From contig JAJAGP010000941.1 of assembly GCA_025084515.1 (NCBI GenBank), forward strand, positions 1 through 64,000: a stretch of 64,000 nt of DNA, written 5' to 3'. Of this stretch, positions 10,111 through 22,200 are shown piece by piece; the first letter of the stretch is position 1; the number at the start of each line of letters is the position of its first letter. The DNA is from Ancistrus triradiatus. Its lineage: Eukaryota; Chordata; Actinopteri; Siluriformes; Loricariidae. The translations under genes were made by a program, and so were the position numbers. The notes under the pieces were generated by a model. It made no database searches. It was not told the origin of the DNA and worked only from the letters and a program-made list of their open reading frames with translations.

Positions 10111-12306
10111 CATGTTTATTAGATCCAATTCCTACACGTCTACTCAAACAAGTATTTACCTAGTGTTTAGAGTCATGGTTTAGTTATTGTAATATTCATT
10201 CCCTTACCTTAGTTATGTGCCAATCCGTTTAAGGTCTGCGTTAATCCAACCACTGAATTAAAAAGAGCCAATCTGACCGTTGTGTGAATTTAATTATAGA
10301 CGCAATTTCAAATCTAACGTTTCTGTCCAAATCGAGAAAAAGCGTCTATCAGCAGCTCTGCAGTTACTCCAAGGAATGAAATTTATGAAACCTTCAGTCG
10401 TGGCTTCAGGCAGGCCCCATCATAGTACTGAAACGCATTAATTAGGGTACTAATGACTTGTTTATGTCCTCAGATAGGATGTGTTTTTCTGTTCTTGTTC
10501 TGTGTTAGATTTAAGTGCAGCATGTGACCTATAGATCATGATGTTTTTACTAAACATAGACTAGAAAATACTGGTAATGTAATTAAGGGTTCAGCACTTT
10601 CCTTTCTTGGTTTAAATCCTACTTAACTGTACGTTCGTCAGGGGGGGTCAGAGAAAGAAGCGAGGGCTAAGCGCGCAAAAGGGAAGGAGGGCAAGCCCAG
10701 GGCCAGTGCTGGACCGCTTTGTATTGCCCTCTGTTAACATGCTGCCAATAGGCTCATTATTCGTAAACCTGGCATAGTTTCCACTGCCATGCCGATGATA
10801 CAACACCGCTGTGCAAATCAGCATCCAAACCAAATGACAGCCTTAAAATTAACAAAACGAGGACTGTGTAAAGTAATAAAACTTGGAATGTTGTCTCTCT
10901 CCTTGTGATGCGCCATTAGCAGCATCCCACTTCGAATTGCTTTCTTTTCAATTACGTACTTCGCTAAAACTTAGAAAATATCCTGTCTTTTTATGATGCA
11001 GGAAAAAGAAACTTGTTTCATGCGTTTTAACCTCAGGTTAGTTACTGTACGCCCTTACTTACTGGATGCTGTAGTAAATCTATAAATAAACCTCAGTTAG
11101 TTCAGAATCAAGCTGCCCAGTGCTAACTCTAACTAGAAAAGTTGATCCAATATCACTCCCTGTTCTATTCCATCACTTCACTGGTACCAGCTCAAACCGC
11201 ATTGATTAACAAAATACTCTTATAACTTATAAAGCTCTACATGGCTGGCCCCACATTATCTGATGAACGCTGAGAGTCTTACAATTCACCTGTCTACTTC
11301 GTTCGCAGGGTGCAGGGCTCTTTATTCCCTAGAATTAAAAAAAAGTCACAGCCGGAGGACAAGCTCTCTCATCATGGCCCCCTAAACTATGGAATAAACT
11401 TCCCACTTTCGTTGAGATTCAGACACTCTTGCAAAGCTTTAAGTCTAGCTAAAGACAAATTTATTACAAAGGCTTTATGACTAGATTAAACCAGGATGCA
11501 TGGCTGGTCACTGGGGCCGAGTCCTAGGGTCATGTCTGGCATGCCTGCCCCTTGTCCGCTAGCCGGGAGTTGTCGGGTGGGGTGGTCTGGCTGAACTGGG
11601 CTTCGGTCCTCGTGATCTTGATCATATCGTGTTCATCCTTGCCTTAAAATAAGGGCGAGCTGGGGGTTCATAGTCCAAAGAGTCTTATGGTGATCAGAGG
11701 ACATTGGTTGCTTGTCTTCTGCCTCCGTGGGTTTTTTGCCAAGTCTCATGTGATCCTTCTTGCTTGGCTGTGTTTCCTACCAGTTCTCCTCTTTCTAGCT
11801 ATTGCTGCTAGAGCTAATGCTGGGCCGGGGGGTCTCATGCTACACTTGGCAATCAGTGATTGTGTAATAGACACTGTGCCTTAATCAATAACTAATGACA
11901 TTTTCTGTTTGCTCTTTCTCCGAAGCTGTGTTCCAGCAGTCCAGCCCCACAACATGATGTTCATCTGCTGTAGCGCCACTCAAGCCTGCTCCCTTCCGTC
12001 ATCAGCTCCACCCCATCATACCCGGGCCACTTAATGTTGATGTCATACTTCACATTTTATATTCGAACGTTACTCATGACTTTAGGTTCGCTCTTAGATT
12101 TATCATCTACGGCCGCCCAAGGAGGTTTGTCCCTTTTTGAGTCTTGGTCTCCTAAGGTTTTCTTCCTATAACGCAGGAGTTTTTCCTTGCCACTGTCGAC
12201 CTAAGGCTTGCTCAATTTTGGATTTGGGACGTAGTTTTAGGAGATAATCTAAACTTTGTAAGTTGCTTTGAGACAATGCTAAATAGAATCTGACTGACTT
12301 GACTAA

Positions 12307-12402
12307 AAGGACAAAGAACTACGAAGGGGAGTAGATAAGTGAGGGAGAAAATAAGTACAAAACGGAGATGCATGGTGTTACAGAAGGAAAATGTTGGATA
12401 AA
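12307..12402 (+). other. Short Tx1-like LINE segment between insertions
   Basis: This purine-rich piece lies between the L2 tail and a Tc1 element. By position it should be the stretch of the host Tx1-like LINE joining ORF1 to ORF2, but it is too short to prove. Confidence 0.35.
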
Positions 12403-12404
12403 TA

Positions 12405-13973
12405 CGTCGTCAGAAAAAGTGTGGGGCACCCCTGATAATTTTTCATGATTTTTCTTTATAAATTCATTGTTGTCCGCTCATCAATTTTCAGTAAATATAT
12501 CATCTAGCAAGAACACAGTGAATATTTTGAGAAGTGAAATTAAGTTTTATGTTTTACAGAAGTGCGCAGTAATTATTCAAACAACACTTAGGCAGGTGCA
12601 TAAATTTGGGCACCTTGTCATTTGAATACCTTTAGCACTAATTATTGGAACACAAATTTGTTTTGTAGCTCATTGACCCTTGATCTACATACACAAGTTG
12701 AAATCCACTATGAGAAAGTGGTTTAAGGTGGCCAATTTTGGAAGTTTTTCTCTCCTCTTTGCATCGTCTCTGACGAGTGGTCACATGGGGAGCCTCAAAC
12801 AACTCTCAATGGCCTGAATACAAAGGTTGTTCAACATCATTGTTCAGGGAAGGGAAAAGCTCGTCTCAGAGAATTCAGCCTGTCAGTTCCACTGTAAGGA
12901 ACCGAGTGAGGCATGGAAGACCACAGCACAGTTCTAGTTAATGAATCCCGAATGGCAGACCAGATAGGCATAGGCGAAGGATGGTGAAACAGTCTAGTCA
13001 AAAGCCACTACCTCCACCAAATACCTACAACCCTCATCTTGCTGCAGATGGTGTCCTGTTCATCGTTCAACTAATCACAGCGCCTTTTGCACAAGGAGGA
13101 GTCTGTATTGGGAGAAGTAATTCAAAGAAGCCTTTTTTCTTGCCGACACGCCACAAACAAGTCACTTGAGGTGTGCTACAGCACATTTGGACAATCCAGC
13201 TTCAATTTTGGAAGAAAGTTGGCTTGTGTAACTATGAAACTAAAATGAGTTATTTTGACATAACAAGGAGCGGAAAAAGAACACAGCATCCCAAGACAAA
13301 CCTGCTACCACCCCACATAAAAATTTGGTGGCGGTTCCATCATGCTGTGGACTGTGTGGCCCTGGCAGGTCCTAGGAATCTTGTTAAAGTTGAGGTCGCA
13401 TGGATTCCAGTTTAATTCCTCCAGATTCTTGAGAACACTGTTCAAACTCATTGACAAGTGACCGAGGAAACGACTCCCAAACCTGCTCAAATCTACTAAG
13501 CATTCTTCAGAGGAACCAGTAAACAACAACGTTCTGGAATGGCCATCTCGTCCCAGACATGATTTACTGGAAATGGTGGGCTGTTCCCATGCTCAGAAAC
13601 CATCAAACCCTGACTTACTGGAGATGTTTTTCTAAAGAGAAAGGGTCCAAATCACCTTCATCAAACCATAATCCCGACTAGAAGCTGCAGGAAGGCGTTT
13701 AGCGCTTTGTTACCTCTACAAAAGGAGGATCTACTAAATATTATGTAATTTTTTCTGTTTGGGGTGCCCAAATTTATGCACCTGCCTAATTTTGTTTGAA
13801 TAATTACTGCACACTTTCTGTAAATCCTATAAACTTCATTTCACTTCTCAAATATCACGGTGTTCATCTGCTATATGATATATTTAACTCAAGTTGCTGA
13901 TCTGAACAACCAATGATTTATAAACTAAAATCATGAAAATTATCAGGGGTGCCCAAACTTTTTCATACGACTG
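12405..13973 (+). mobile_element. Tc1-like transposon, decayed
   Basis: The terminal inverted repeats share AAAAAGT..GGGGCACCCCTGATAATTTT at the left and its complement at 13940-13970, with TA on both sides (12403-12404 and 13974-13975). Remnants of a Tc1 transposase can be read on the plus strand: WWRFHHAVD and RNLVKVE near 13325-13400, VLEWPS near 13533, then IKP and LEAAGRRLALCYLYKR near 13660-13730. The catalytic triad is not intact. The element sits inside the Tx1-like LINE, just before ORF2. Confidence 0.75.
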
Positions 13974-13975
13974 TA

Positions 13976-14382
13976 AATAACTGTAGGGATCTGCATGTAG
14001 AATTGTAGGTAGTTTGAGTTGACGGTAACAAACTTTTATTGGTTTCATTTGGCTATGATGTCGCCCTTGAAAGTGGCAAGCCTCAATGTAAGAGGATTGA
14101 GCGATTTGAAGAAATTTCAGTTAGTACTAGCTAGTGACTGAGGGGCGGAGAGTATCGCTTTTCAGGAAACATTTTGGGACGATGAGAAAGTGGGAAAGTG
14201 TAAACCACTGGGGGATGGGAATATTTATTTCAATAATGGACATAGAAAGAGAGGGGGAGGGGTAGCGATTTTGATAAAGAGAAATGTGTCTGAAAAAGAA
14301 ACTTGTGTGGAATGATGGGGAAGGGACGAGTTTGGCGGTGAGGGTGGAAACAGGAGCCAAGACAGTCACGTTGTATAATATA
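13976..14382 (+). pseudogene. Tx1-like LINE ORF2, endonuclease N-terminus
   Basis: From the ATG at 14055 the frame reads MMSPLKVASLNVRGL, the start of an apurinic endonuclease-like domain. It continues with AFQETFWDDEK and RGGGVAILIKRNV, with a stop after LASD. It is cut at 14382 by a Tc1 element and resumes at about 16220. Confidence 0.75.
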
Positions 14383-15129
14383 CATGCTCAAAAAAATAAA
14401 GGGAACACTCACATAACACATCATAAGTCTGAATGAATGAAATATTCTCATTGAATACTTTGTTCTGTACAAAGTTGAATGTGTTGTCAACAAAATAACT
14501 CAAAAATCATCAATGGAAATCAAATGTATTAACCAAATGGAGGCCTGATTTGGAGTCACACACAAAATTAAAGTGGAAAAACACACTACAGGCTGATCCT
14601 GTATAATGTCCTTAAAACAAGTCAAAATGAGGCTCAGTATTGCGTGTGGCCTCCACGTGCCTGTATGACCTCCCTACAACGCCTGGGCATGCTCCTGATG
14701 AGGTGGCGGATGGTCTCCCGAGGGATCTCCTCTCAGACCTGGACTAAAGCAACCGCCAACTCCTGGACAATCTGTGGTGCAAAGTGACGTTGATGGATGG
14801 AGCAAGACATGATGTCCCAGATGTGCTCAATCGGATTCAGGTCTGGGGAACGGGCAGGCCAGTCCATAGCTTCAATGCCTTCATCTTGCAGGAGCTGCTG
14901 ACACACTCCAGCCACATGAGGTCTAGCATTGTCCTGCATTATGAGGAACCCAGGGCCAACCGCACCAGCATATGGTCTCACAAGGGGTCTGAGGATCTCA
15001 TCTCGGTACCTAATTGCAGTCAGGCTACCTCTGGCGAGCACATGGAGGGCTATGCAGCCCTCCAAAGAAATGCCACCCCACAACATTACTGACCCACTGC
15101 CAAACCGGTCATGCTGAAGGATGTTGCAG

Positions 15130-15262
15130 GCAGCAGATCGCTCTCCACGCTCTCCCACATCTCCCCCCCCACGCCGTCGCTCCGCTCTCCTCGTCCCTCG
15201 TTCTCCCCCCTTCTTCTCCATCCCTCCTCTTCCCCTTTCGTCCGTTTTCCCTCTTCTTATGA
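15130..15262. repeat. Pyrimidine-rich block inside Tc1 (1)
   Basis: The plus strand here is almost only C and T and resembles the large tract at 19269-23008. Read on the minus strand it turns the transposase into a G/R/E-rich stretch. Confidence 0.75.
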
Positions 15263-15599
15263 TCCTGCTCACCAACCTGCTTTCAGCTTTCAATCATCTG
15301 TGAAGAGCACAGGGTGCCCAGTGGCGAATTTGCCAATCTTGGTGTTCTCTCTGGGCAAATGCCAAGCGTCCTGTCAATGGTAATTTGGGCTGTGAGCACA
15401 ACCAACCCCCATCTGTGGACCGGTCGGGCCTCATACTAATCCGCATGTATCTCTGTTTTTCCCTAACCTTTTGTGCAGACATGCAACATTTGTGGCTTTG
15501 CCTGCTGGAGGTCATTTTGCAGGCTCTCTGGCAGTGCTCCTCCTGTTCCTCCTTGCACAAAGGCGGAGGTAGTTGGTCCTGCTCTGCTCTCCTGCTGGG

Positions 15600-15872
15600 G
15601 TTGTTGCCCTCCTACGACTCTGCCCTCCTACCCTACAACTCCTCCTCCACGTCCTCCCTTGAGCCCCCGTCTCCATTTTCTCATTCTCCGCCCCTCTCTG
15701 CCTCCCTCCTCTTTCCCCTCTCGGCCTTCCGCAATGTCCCTCTCACCATGCCTTCCCACCCGGTTACTATCTCTTTTCCCCCCCCCACCTCTCCCGGGAG
15801 AAAAAAACGGGGGGGTGAGAAGCACCCCCCAGCTGCCCCGCCCCCCCTTCTTTTCTTTCACCCCACATCTGC
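15600..15872. repeat. Pyrimidine-rich block inside Tc1 (2)
   Basis: This is a second C/T-rich stretch, broken by a short purine patch near 15798-15826. Normal transposon sequence resumes at CCACAGCTCGCATTGATGTG near 15872. Confidence 0.75.
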
Positions 15873-16219
15873 CACAGCTCGCATTGATGTGCCATCATGG
15901 ATGAGCTGCACTACCTGAGCCACTTGTGTGGGTTGTAGAGTCCGTCTCATGCTACCACGAGTGTGAAAGCACCACCAACATTCAAAAGTGACCAAAACAT
16001 CAGCCAGAAAGCATAGGTACTGAGAAGTGGTCTGTGGTCCCCACCTGTAGAACCACTCCTTTATTGAGTGTCTTGCTAATTGCCAATAATTTCCACCTGT
16101 TGTCTATTCCATTTGCACAACAGCATGTGAAATTGATTGTCAATCAGTGTTGCTTCCTAAGTGGACAGTTTGACTTCACAGAAGTTTGATTTACTTGGAG
16201 TTATATTGTGTTGTTTAAG

Positions 16220-18546
16220 GGGGGAGAGAACCTAAGTGGCCTTGAAAATGTGCTTTTGTTTGGAGACTTTAACACTGTGATGAGTAAGATGGATATTGGT
16301 CATGAGATGGTGTTTAAGAGGAATAAAGGGAGGGGGCTGCTCAAAACATTACAAGAAGAGCATAATTTAATAGATGTTTGGAGACATAGGAATGAGAATA
16401 AAATGGAGTTCTCCAGGGAGCAGATGGTAGAGGAAAAGCAGAAACAGTAGAATAGACCTGCTCTTGAGCTCCAGGGAGATGGGAGTGAGGTTAGAGAGCA
16501 TATTCTACAAATCAACCACGTTTAGTGACCATAATCTCTCTTTTGGAAAATTTATTTTACTGAGGTGAAGAGGGGCCTAGAGATCTGGGTACTGAACAAC
16601 AGTATATTGAAGGATGGGATTTACAGAGACTTAGTAATGGATAGGTTAAACTGGAGAAGGTGGGAATGGATGTATACTGAAAACAAAAGGAAGTGGTGGG
16701 ATCATTTGAAATGTGAACTCAAAAAAATGTCCACAAAGCACAGCAGTGTTGTGCAGAAGGTTGAGGCAGAGGGAGAAAGATCTAATGGAGGAGCTATACA
16801 AGGAAACTAAGAGGGTGGCAGGAAGTAAATCAGCAGAATCTATAGAAAAAAATAATAGCCTTGCGGGGCAAATTGAATGAGTTTGAATTAGAGAGATGTC
16901 GAGGTATGGAAGGAGGTGAGGAAATACGAGATGCAATAGATCAGTTGAGTGCAAGGTAGAGTCCAGGAATTGATAGACTAACAAATGAGTTTTACAAAAC
17001 TTTTAGGGACCCCTTAGCGCCGATTCTGAAGGGCCTCTATGAGGAGGTCTTTAGGACAGGACAACTGACAGAAAGCATGAAAGTTGGATTAACCAAGTTT
17101 ATATACAAAAAGAATGGAGACAAACGTGACCTTAGAAACTTCCGGCCAGTAACGATGTTAAACACTGACGTGAAAATTTTGGCGAAGGCGATGGCAAATA
17201 AACTGAAACAAGTAATCTCAAAAATAATTAGAACAACCCAGGCCTATGGAGTGGAGGGTAGGGACATAGCTGACACGGTGAGAAGAAAAAGGGACACCAT
17301 AGACTCCATAAGGACTAGGAAGAAATCGGGGTTCTTGGTAAATATAGACATTGAGAAGGCATTTGATAGGGTAGAACATCAGTACTCGTTTGATATAATG
17401 GAAAGATATGGCTTTGGGAAAAGTTTCTTGAAGTGGATTAGAATCTTGTACACGGATATCCAAACGTGTATTAAGTGCAACGAGTACATAACGGAACGTT
17501 TTAATCTGACTAGATCAATTAGACAAGGCTGTCCATTGTCTGCGATGTTGTACACCCTGGTGGTAGAACCACAGGGGATAGCTTTAAAGGCTGACGGTGG
17601 AATTAACGGAATTACAATTGGGGAGGCTGGAGGGAACGAGCCAGTTTATCAGTACGCGGATGATACGACACTGGTCTTGGAGGACCAAGCAAACATTGGC
17701 AGAGCAGTGGAGATTTTGGAGCTGTACTGTAAGGGGTCGGATGCTAAAATAAACTTGGAGAAAAGCCAGTACATGAGCCTAGGTGGAGAAGACCAGGACA
17801 TGCGGACTGAGGCTCAAAGTGGAGAAATAATGGATTAAAAACTTGGGAATACCAATAGGGTATGATTCTAAAGAAGTGGCAGAGGTTACATGGGATGCTC
17901 TATTGAAGAAGGTGGAGGAAAGGTGGCGATTTTGGAAAGCTAGGAGCCTTACGATAAAAAGTCAAGTCAGATTTATTAAGATAAAAAGGAAGGTACGAAT
18001 AGTAAATGCGTTGCTGTTGTCGGCAGTGTGGTACACCCCAAGTGTGGTGCGCATGCCCCCGGCAGTGGCAGGCAGGCTGAAGAGAATGGTATTAGACTTC
18101 ATCTGGGGGAAAGGCAGGGCAAAAATCGCATACGATACACTGATAGGGAGGCTACAGGAAAGGGGATTGGGATTACAGGATGCTGGCATTAAGATGAAAA
18201 GCATGCGTCTGAAAACAGTGAAAAAGTTCCTAGATGAGAAGGGAGAGGTCCCATGGAAGAGAACAATGGAACACTTAAGTGACTGTGGAGGGAGAGAATT
18301 GGGACTTAATGTGGATGAGGGCTAAAAACTACATGAAGGAAGGGCTGCCTGCCTTTTATAGGGAAGTACTAGATACATGGGGAGAATATTTGCGGCAGAT
18401 CAAAAATAGAACCTAAGGGTAGGCAGCAACTACTGGAATTCCCACTCTTCTTGAATGGTAACATTGGCAAGGATGGTGGCTGACAGGTATTAGGCAGGTA
18501 AGGGACATCTTGTATAAGGTCCATCAAAAAAAAACCCGGCCTCTGT
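16220..18546 (+). pseudogene. Tx1-like LINE ORF2, endonuclease end and reverse transcriptase
   Basis: This continues the ORF2 begun at 14055. ENVLLFGDFNTVMSKMDIGH at about 16235-16300 is the endonuclease core with GDFN. The reverse transcriptase lies at 17077-17838: RDLRNFRPVTMLNTDVKILA, FLVNIDIEKAFDRVEH (block A), RSIRQGCPLSAMLY (block B) and YQYADDTTLVLE (block C, catalytic YADD intact). 17843-18325 encodes the thumb and C-terminal part, and LPAFYREVLDTWGEYLRQIK continues to about 18400. Stops and frameshifts (for example near 16448 and 17838) disable it. It ends near 18546 without a clear poly(A) tail. With ORF1 at 7913 it would form one element of about 5.5-6 kb. Confidence 0.8.
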
Positions 18547-18738
18547 CATGACAAGGCCCATAGTAATCAGAACTTCATTAAGTATGAATAACAATATTAA
18601 AAACACTCATTTCTCTTGCAATGGGAATATTTTTCCCCATAGTACCCAACATCACAATAAAGGTAGCACCAAACAAGTAGCACCGTCGAATATATATGAA
18701 AATAAACTCAAAATCAACACATGCTCGCTATGGTTGCG
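18547..18738. other. Unassigned spacer
   Basis: AT-rich sequence between the LINE end and a MITE; nothing recognised. Confidence 0.3.
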
Positions 18739-18740
18739 CT

Positions 18741-18914
18741 TCCCAGGAAAAAATGTACTGTGACATTTGACAGTAGAACCCTGAAGTGGCCAAATTACCA
18801 TCAAAAATTCATAGTAGAACTGTGAACTTCATGGTTAAACTGTGAAAGTTAACATTAAAACTGTTAAGAAATTCATAGTTTTACTATGAAAATTCACAGT
18901 ACATTTTTTCTTGG
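18741..18914. mobile_element. Short palindromic MITE (CCCAGGAAAAAATGTACTGT family)
   Basis: Both ends carry the same terminal inverted repeat: CCCAGGAAAAAATGTACTGT at the left and ACAGTACATTTTTTCTTGGG at the right. The interior repeats short CATAGTA/CTGTGAA motifs. It has no coding capacity. A second, incomplete copy is at 24421-24600. Confidence 0.7.
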
Positions 18915-19268
18915 GTTGGTCGCCAACTTGCACATGGTCGCTCATATTAATCCAACACAACTAAAATAACCGACTAAAACATGAACATTATAGTTACTCA
19001 ATTATTCACTCTTCCAGCAGTAACTATGCTTAAGATTATTTAAACAAGTTAACACAAGTAACACTATAATAAGCCCATGCATACTGAACTCTAACTCACC
19101 AAAATGAAGTGGAAGACATCCACAACGCTCATGCAGCTTCGTGGTTGAACACGTTATGGTTCTGAAGCGATTTGAAGTGCTTTAGGTTCAAAATCTCTAT
19201 TTTTAGATCCAAAACAATCAAGCTGTTCTCCGAATGCTAATAAAACGAGCGGTCTCTAATTACATGCA
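18915..19268. other. Unassigned AT-rich DNA before the pyrimidine tract
   Basis: No ORF or known repeat was recognised. Its last part (19209-19268) reappears inside the tract at 22119-22170. Confidence 0.4.
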
Positions 19269-22200
19269 ATCTCTCCCTCCCTCCCTCCCTCTAATTACAC
19301 ATTGCAATCGCTCCCGTTTCACCTTCTCCCCTCACCCTTCCCCTCCCTCCGCTCACCTCCCGTTTAAGTCTCCCCTCCCCTGCCCGTCCTCTCTGCTCTG
19401 CGTCCCCCTCCCCCCTTCCCGTCTCTCGATTCTTCCCTCCCCTCCCTCCCTCTCTTTCCCCACTCCCCTCCCCGTTTCCTCTTGTACCTCTCCTTCTCCC
19501 CTGCCCTCCGTTATTTTCACTGTGCTGTCCCTCCATCCTCTCCACCTTCTCACCCTCCTTCTCGACCCCGTCCTCTCTTCCTCTCGATCACTTCCTTTCG
19601 CCTCTTGCTCCTCGCCTCTCCTAATCCGCATTCCCGCTCCCTCTTCTTCCCTCCCTCCCTCTATCCCCCTCCCCTCTCTCACCCTCCCTCCCTCCTCCAC
19701 TATTCCCTCCCTCCCGCCACTCTCACCCCTCCCTCCCTCCCTCTCTCCCTCCCTCCCTCTCTCCCTCCCTGTCTCCGTCTCCATCCCTCTCCCTCCCTCC
19801 CTCCCTCTCTCCTCCCTCCCCTCCCTCTCTCCCTCCCTCCCTCCTCCCTCTCTCCCTCCCCTCCCTCCCCCCTCCCTCCCTCTCTCCTCCCTCCTCCCTC
19901 TCTCCCCCCTCCCTCTCTCCCTCCCCTCCCGTCCCTCTCCCTCTCCTCTCCCCCTCCCCCCTCCCTCTACCCCTCCCTCCCTCCCCTCCTCTCCCTCCCC
20001 TCCTCCCCCTCTCTCCCTCCCTCCCCTCTCGTCCCATCCTCCCTCCCTCCCCTTCCTCTTCTCCTCTCCCTCCCTCCCTCCCTCTCTCTCTTCTTCTGCT
20101 CCCTCCCTCCCTCCTCCTTGCTCCTCTTCTCCCTCGGCCCAGTTCCCTCTCCTCTCCTTCACCTCACTTGCTCTGGCCCACTCTTCTCGCCTCCCTCCTC
20201 CTTTCTCCTCCTCTCTCCCTCTTCAGTCCCTCCCTCCCTCCCTCCTCGTCGCCTCCCCTCTCCCCCCTCCCGCCTCTGTCCTCCCGTCGCCTCCCTGGAG
20301 TTCTCGACTCCTCGCCTCGGTCCTACTGTCCTCCCTCTAAGCCACTCGGGCCCCGCTGCGACTTCGCACTCCGCCCCTGCACGCCCCCCTACGTTTTCGC
20401 ATCTTCCGCTGCCCCGGTTCGCCTCTCTCCCTCCCGCCCTCCCTCTTCATCTCTTCTCTCCCTCCTTCCTCGTCGGCGTTTCCATCTCCTCTTCTCTCCC
20501 CTACTCCCCCGAGCGCACCTTCGCCTCCCTTCCCCTCCCCTCCCCTTCCAGTACACCTCTTCTCCCGTTTCCGCTCCGTCCTCCTTCTTCTCCCTTCCTC
20601 TATTGTCCTTTCTCTTGCTCCTTCTCGTTCCTTGGGTCAGTTTGGCCTTGCGGCTCCTGCTCCTCCCTCCTCTCCCCCCTCTCCTCTCCTCCTTTCTCTC
20701 CCCGTGACCCCTCTCCTCCCTGTTGGGCTCCTTGTCGTCCTCCCTTCTCCTTCCCTCTTCTCTACTGCTCTCCCCTGCTGTTTCCCTCCCCTCCCTCCCC
20801 GCTCCCCTCCGCTCCCCCTCCCCATCCCGTCTCGTCTCGTTCCTTCTCCCGCTCCCTCTCTCGTCTCTCTCCGATCCCTATCCCCTTCCCCATCCTTCTC
20901 TCTCACCCCCTCTCCTCCTCTCCTTCCTCCCACATTCCCTCTCGTCTCTCTCTCTCTCCCTCCCCTCGCCCCGATACATTCTCCCTCCTGCTCCCCTCCC
21001 GCCCTCCGTCTCTTCTCCCTCCCCTCCTTCCACTCCCATCCCTCCCTTACCCCTTCCTCCTCCTCCCTCTCCCTCGTCCCTCCCTCCCTCCCTCTCTCCC
21101 TCTCTCCCTCCCTACGCCTCCCTCCTCACCTCTCGTATCGCCTCCCTCCCTCCCCAGGAATTTCTCCCCTCTCCACTACTTCACTCTCCTCCTCTTACTC
21201 GGTGATCTCCCTCCCTCTCTCCCTCCGCTTTTCCCCCTCCCTTCCCCTACGTCCTCTCCTCTTCGTCCCCTCATCGTTCCCCCCTCCCCCTCCTTTCTCG
21301 GTCTCCCGTCTCTCCCTTCCCCCCTCCCTCTCTCTCCCTCCCCTTTTTCCCATCATTCTCTCGCCCCGCTCCCTCCTTCTCTCTCTCTCTCCCGCCTCCC
21401 TCCCTCTCCTCTCGTCCCGTCCTCCTCCCTCTCATCCCTCCCTCCCTCCACTCCCTCCTTCTTTTTCTCCCTCCCCTCCCTGGGCATCTCCTTCCTCCGC
21501 TCCCTGTTCCCCCTCTCGTCCCCTCTCCCCTCTTCATCCCTCCCTCCTCAACCTCCCTCCTCCTCCCCTCTTCCTCCCCTCTCTCTCCTACTCCTCTCCC
21601 TCCCTCCCCTCCCTACCCTGCTCTCCCTCGCTCCGCCTCGTTCGCCCCTCCTTCGCCCCTCCCCTCTGCAGCCACGCTCTAGCGGCCGGCAGTCGTTTCC
21701 CCCTCCTCCCGCCTCTCATCTCCCCGTGCCCCTCTCTTTCTTCCAGTTTCTTCCTTATCCCTCTCCTCCCTCCCTCTCTCTACCCTCTCATCCTCTCCTT
21801 CCCCTCCCTCCCCCCTCATGCCCTCGCTCATTCTACCACCTCTCTTCTTCCCTCCCTCCCTCTACTCCCTCTCCGCTCTCCCTCCCTTCCCTCCCCTCTT
21901 CTCTTCCCTCCTCTCTCCCTCCCTCCCTCTCCTCCCGTCCCTCTCTCCCTCCCTCTCTTGGCCTCCCCCTCCCACTCCCCCTCTCCCCTCCCCTCTCCAT
22001 CCCTCTCCCCTCCCTCTCTCCCTCCCTCTCCCTCCGCTCCCTCTCTCCTCTCTTCCCTCCCTCTCTCACCTCTCATCCCTCCCTCTCTAACTCCCTCCCC
22101 TCTCCCCTCCCTCTCTCCGAAACAATCAAGCGTTCTCCGAATGCTAATAAAACAGCGGTCTCTAATACATGCATCTCTCCCTCCCTCTCTCCCTCCTCCC

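Larger units (their letters stand above)
9088..12306 (+). mobile_element. L2-like LINE, degenerate, inserted in the Tx1-like LINE
   Basis: ORF2 starts inside the element. 9099-9460 encodes the region before the reverse transcriptase (KAAYFSSIIEKNKNNPRFLF, FFNDKIENIRHK). Block A of the polymerase is near 10505 (LDLSAACD, normally LDLSAAFDTVDH). Block C near 10785 reads as a decayed YADDT. The C-terminal part is at 11090-11460 (QLKP, YKALHGWPH, then INFPLSLRFRHS). The 3' UTR at 11470-12306 contains CTTGCCACTGTCGACCTAAG and ends in the typical GAATCTGACTGACTTGACT tail. Many stops make it inactive. About 9461-10430 holds foreign sequence. Confidence 0.75.
14383..16219 (-). mobile_element. Tc1-like transposon with two pyrimidine-rich blocks
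   Basis: The left end, TGCTCAAAAAAATAAAGGGA after TA at 14381-14382, and most of the interior match a very common teleost Tc1 family. The minus strand encodes transposase parts: GSGSVMLWGGISLEG, then MQDNARPHVAGV (second catalytic Asp) and SPDLNPIEHIWD (catalytic Glu). Two stretches, about 15130-15262 and 15600-15872, are C/T-rich and interrupt the transposase. The right terminal repeat is cut after GTGTTGTTTAAG at 16219, so the last 25-30 bp are missing. The element interrupts the ORF2 of the Tx1-like LINE. Confidence 0.8.
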
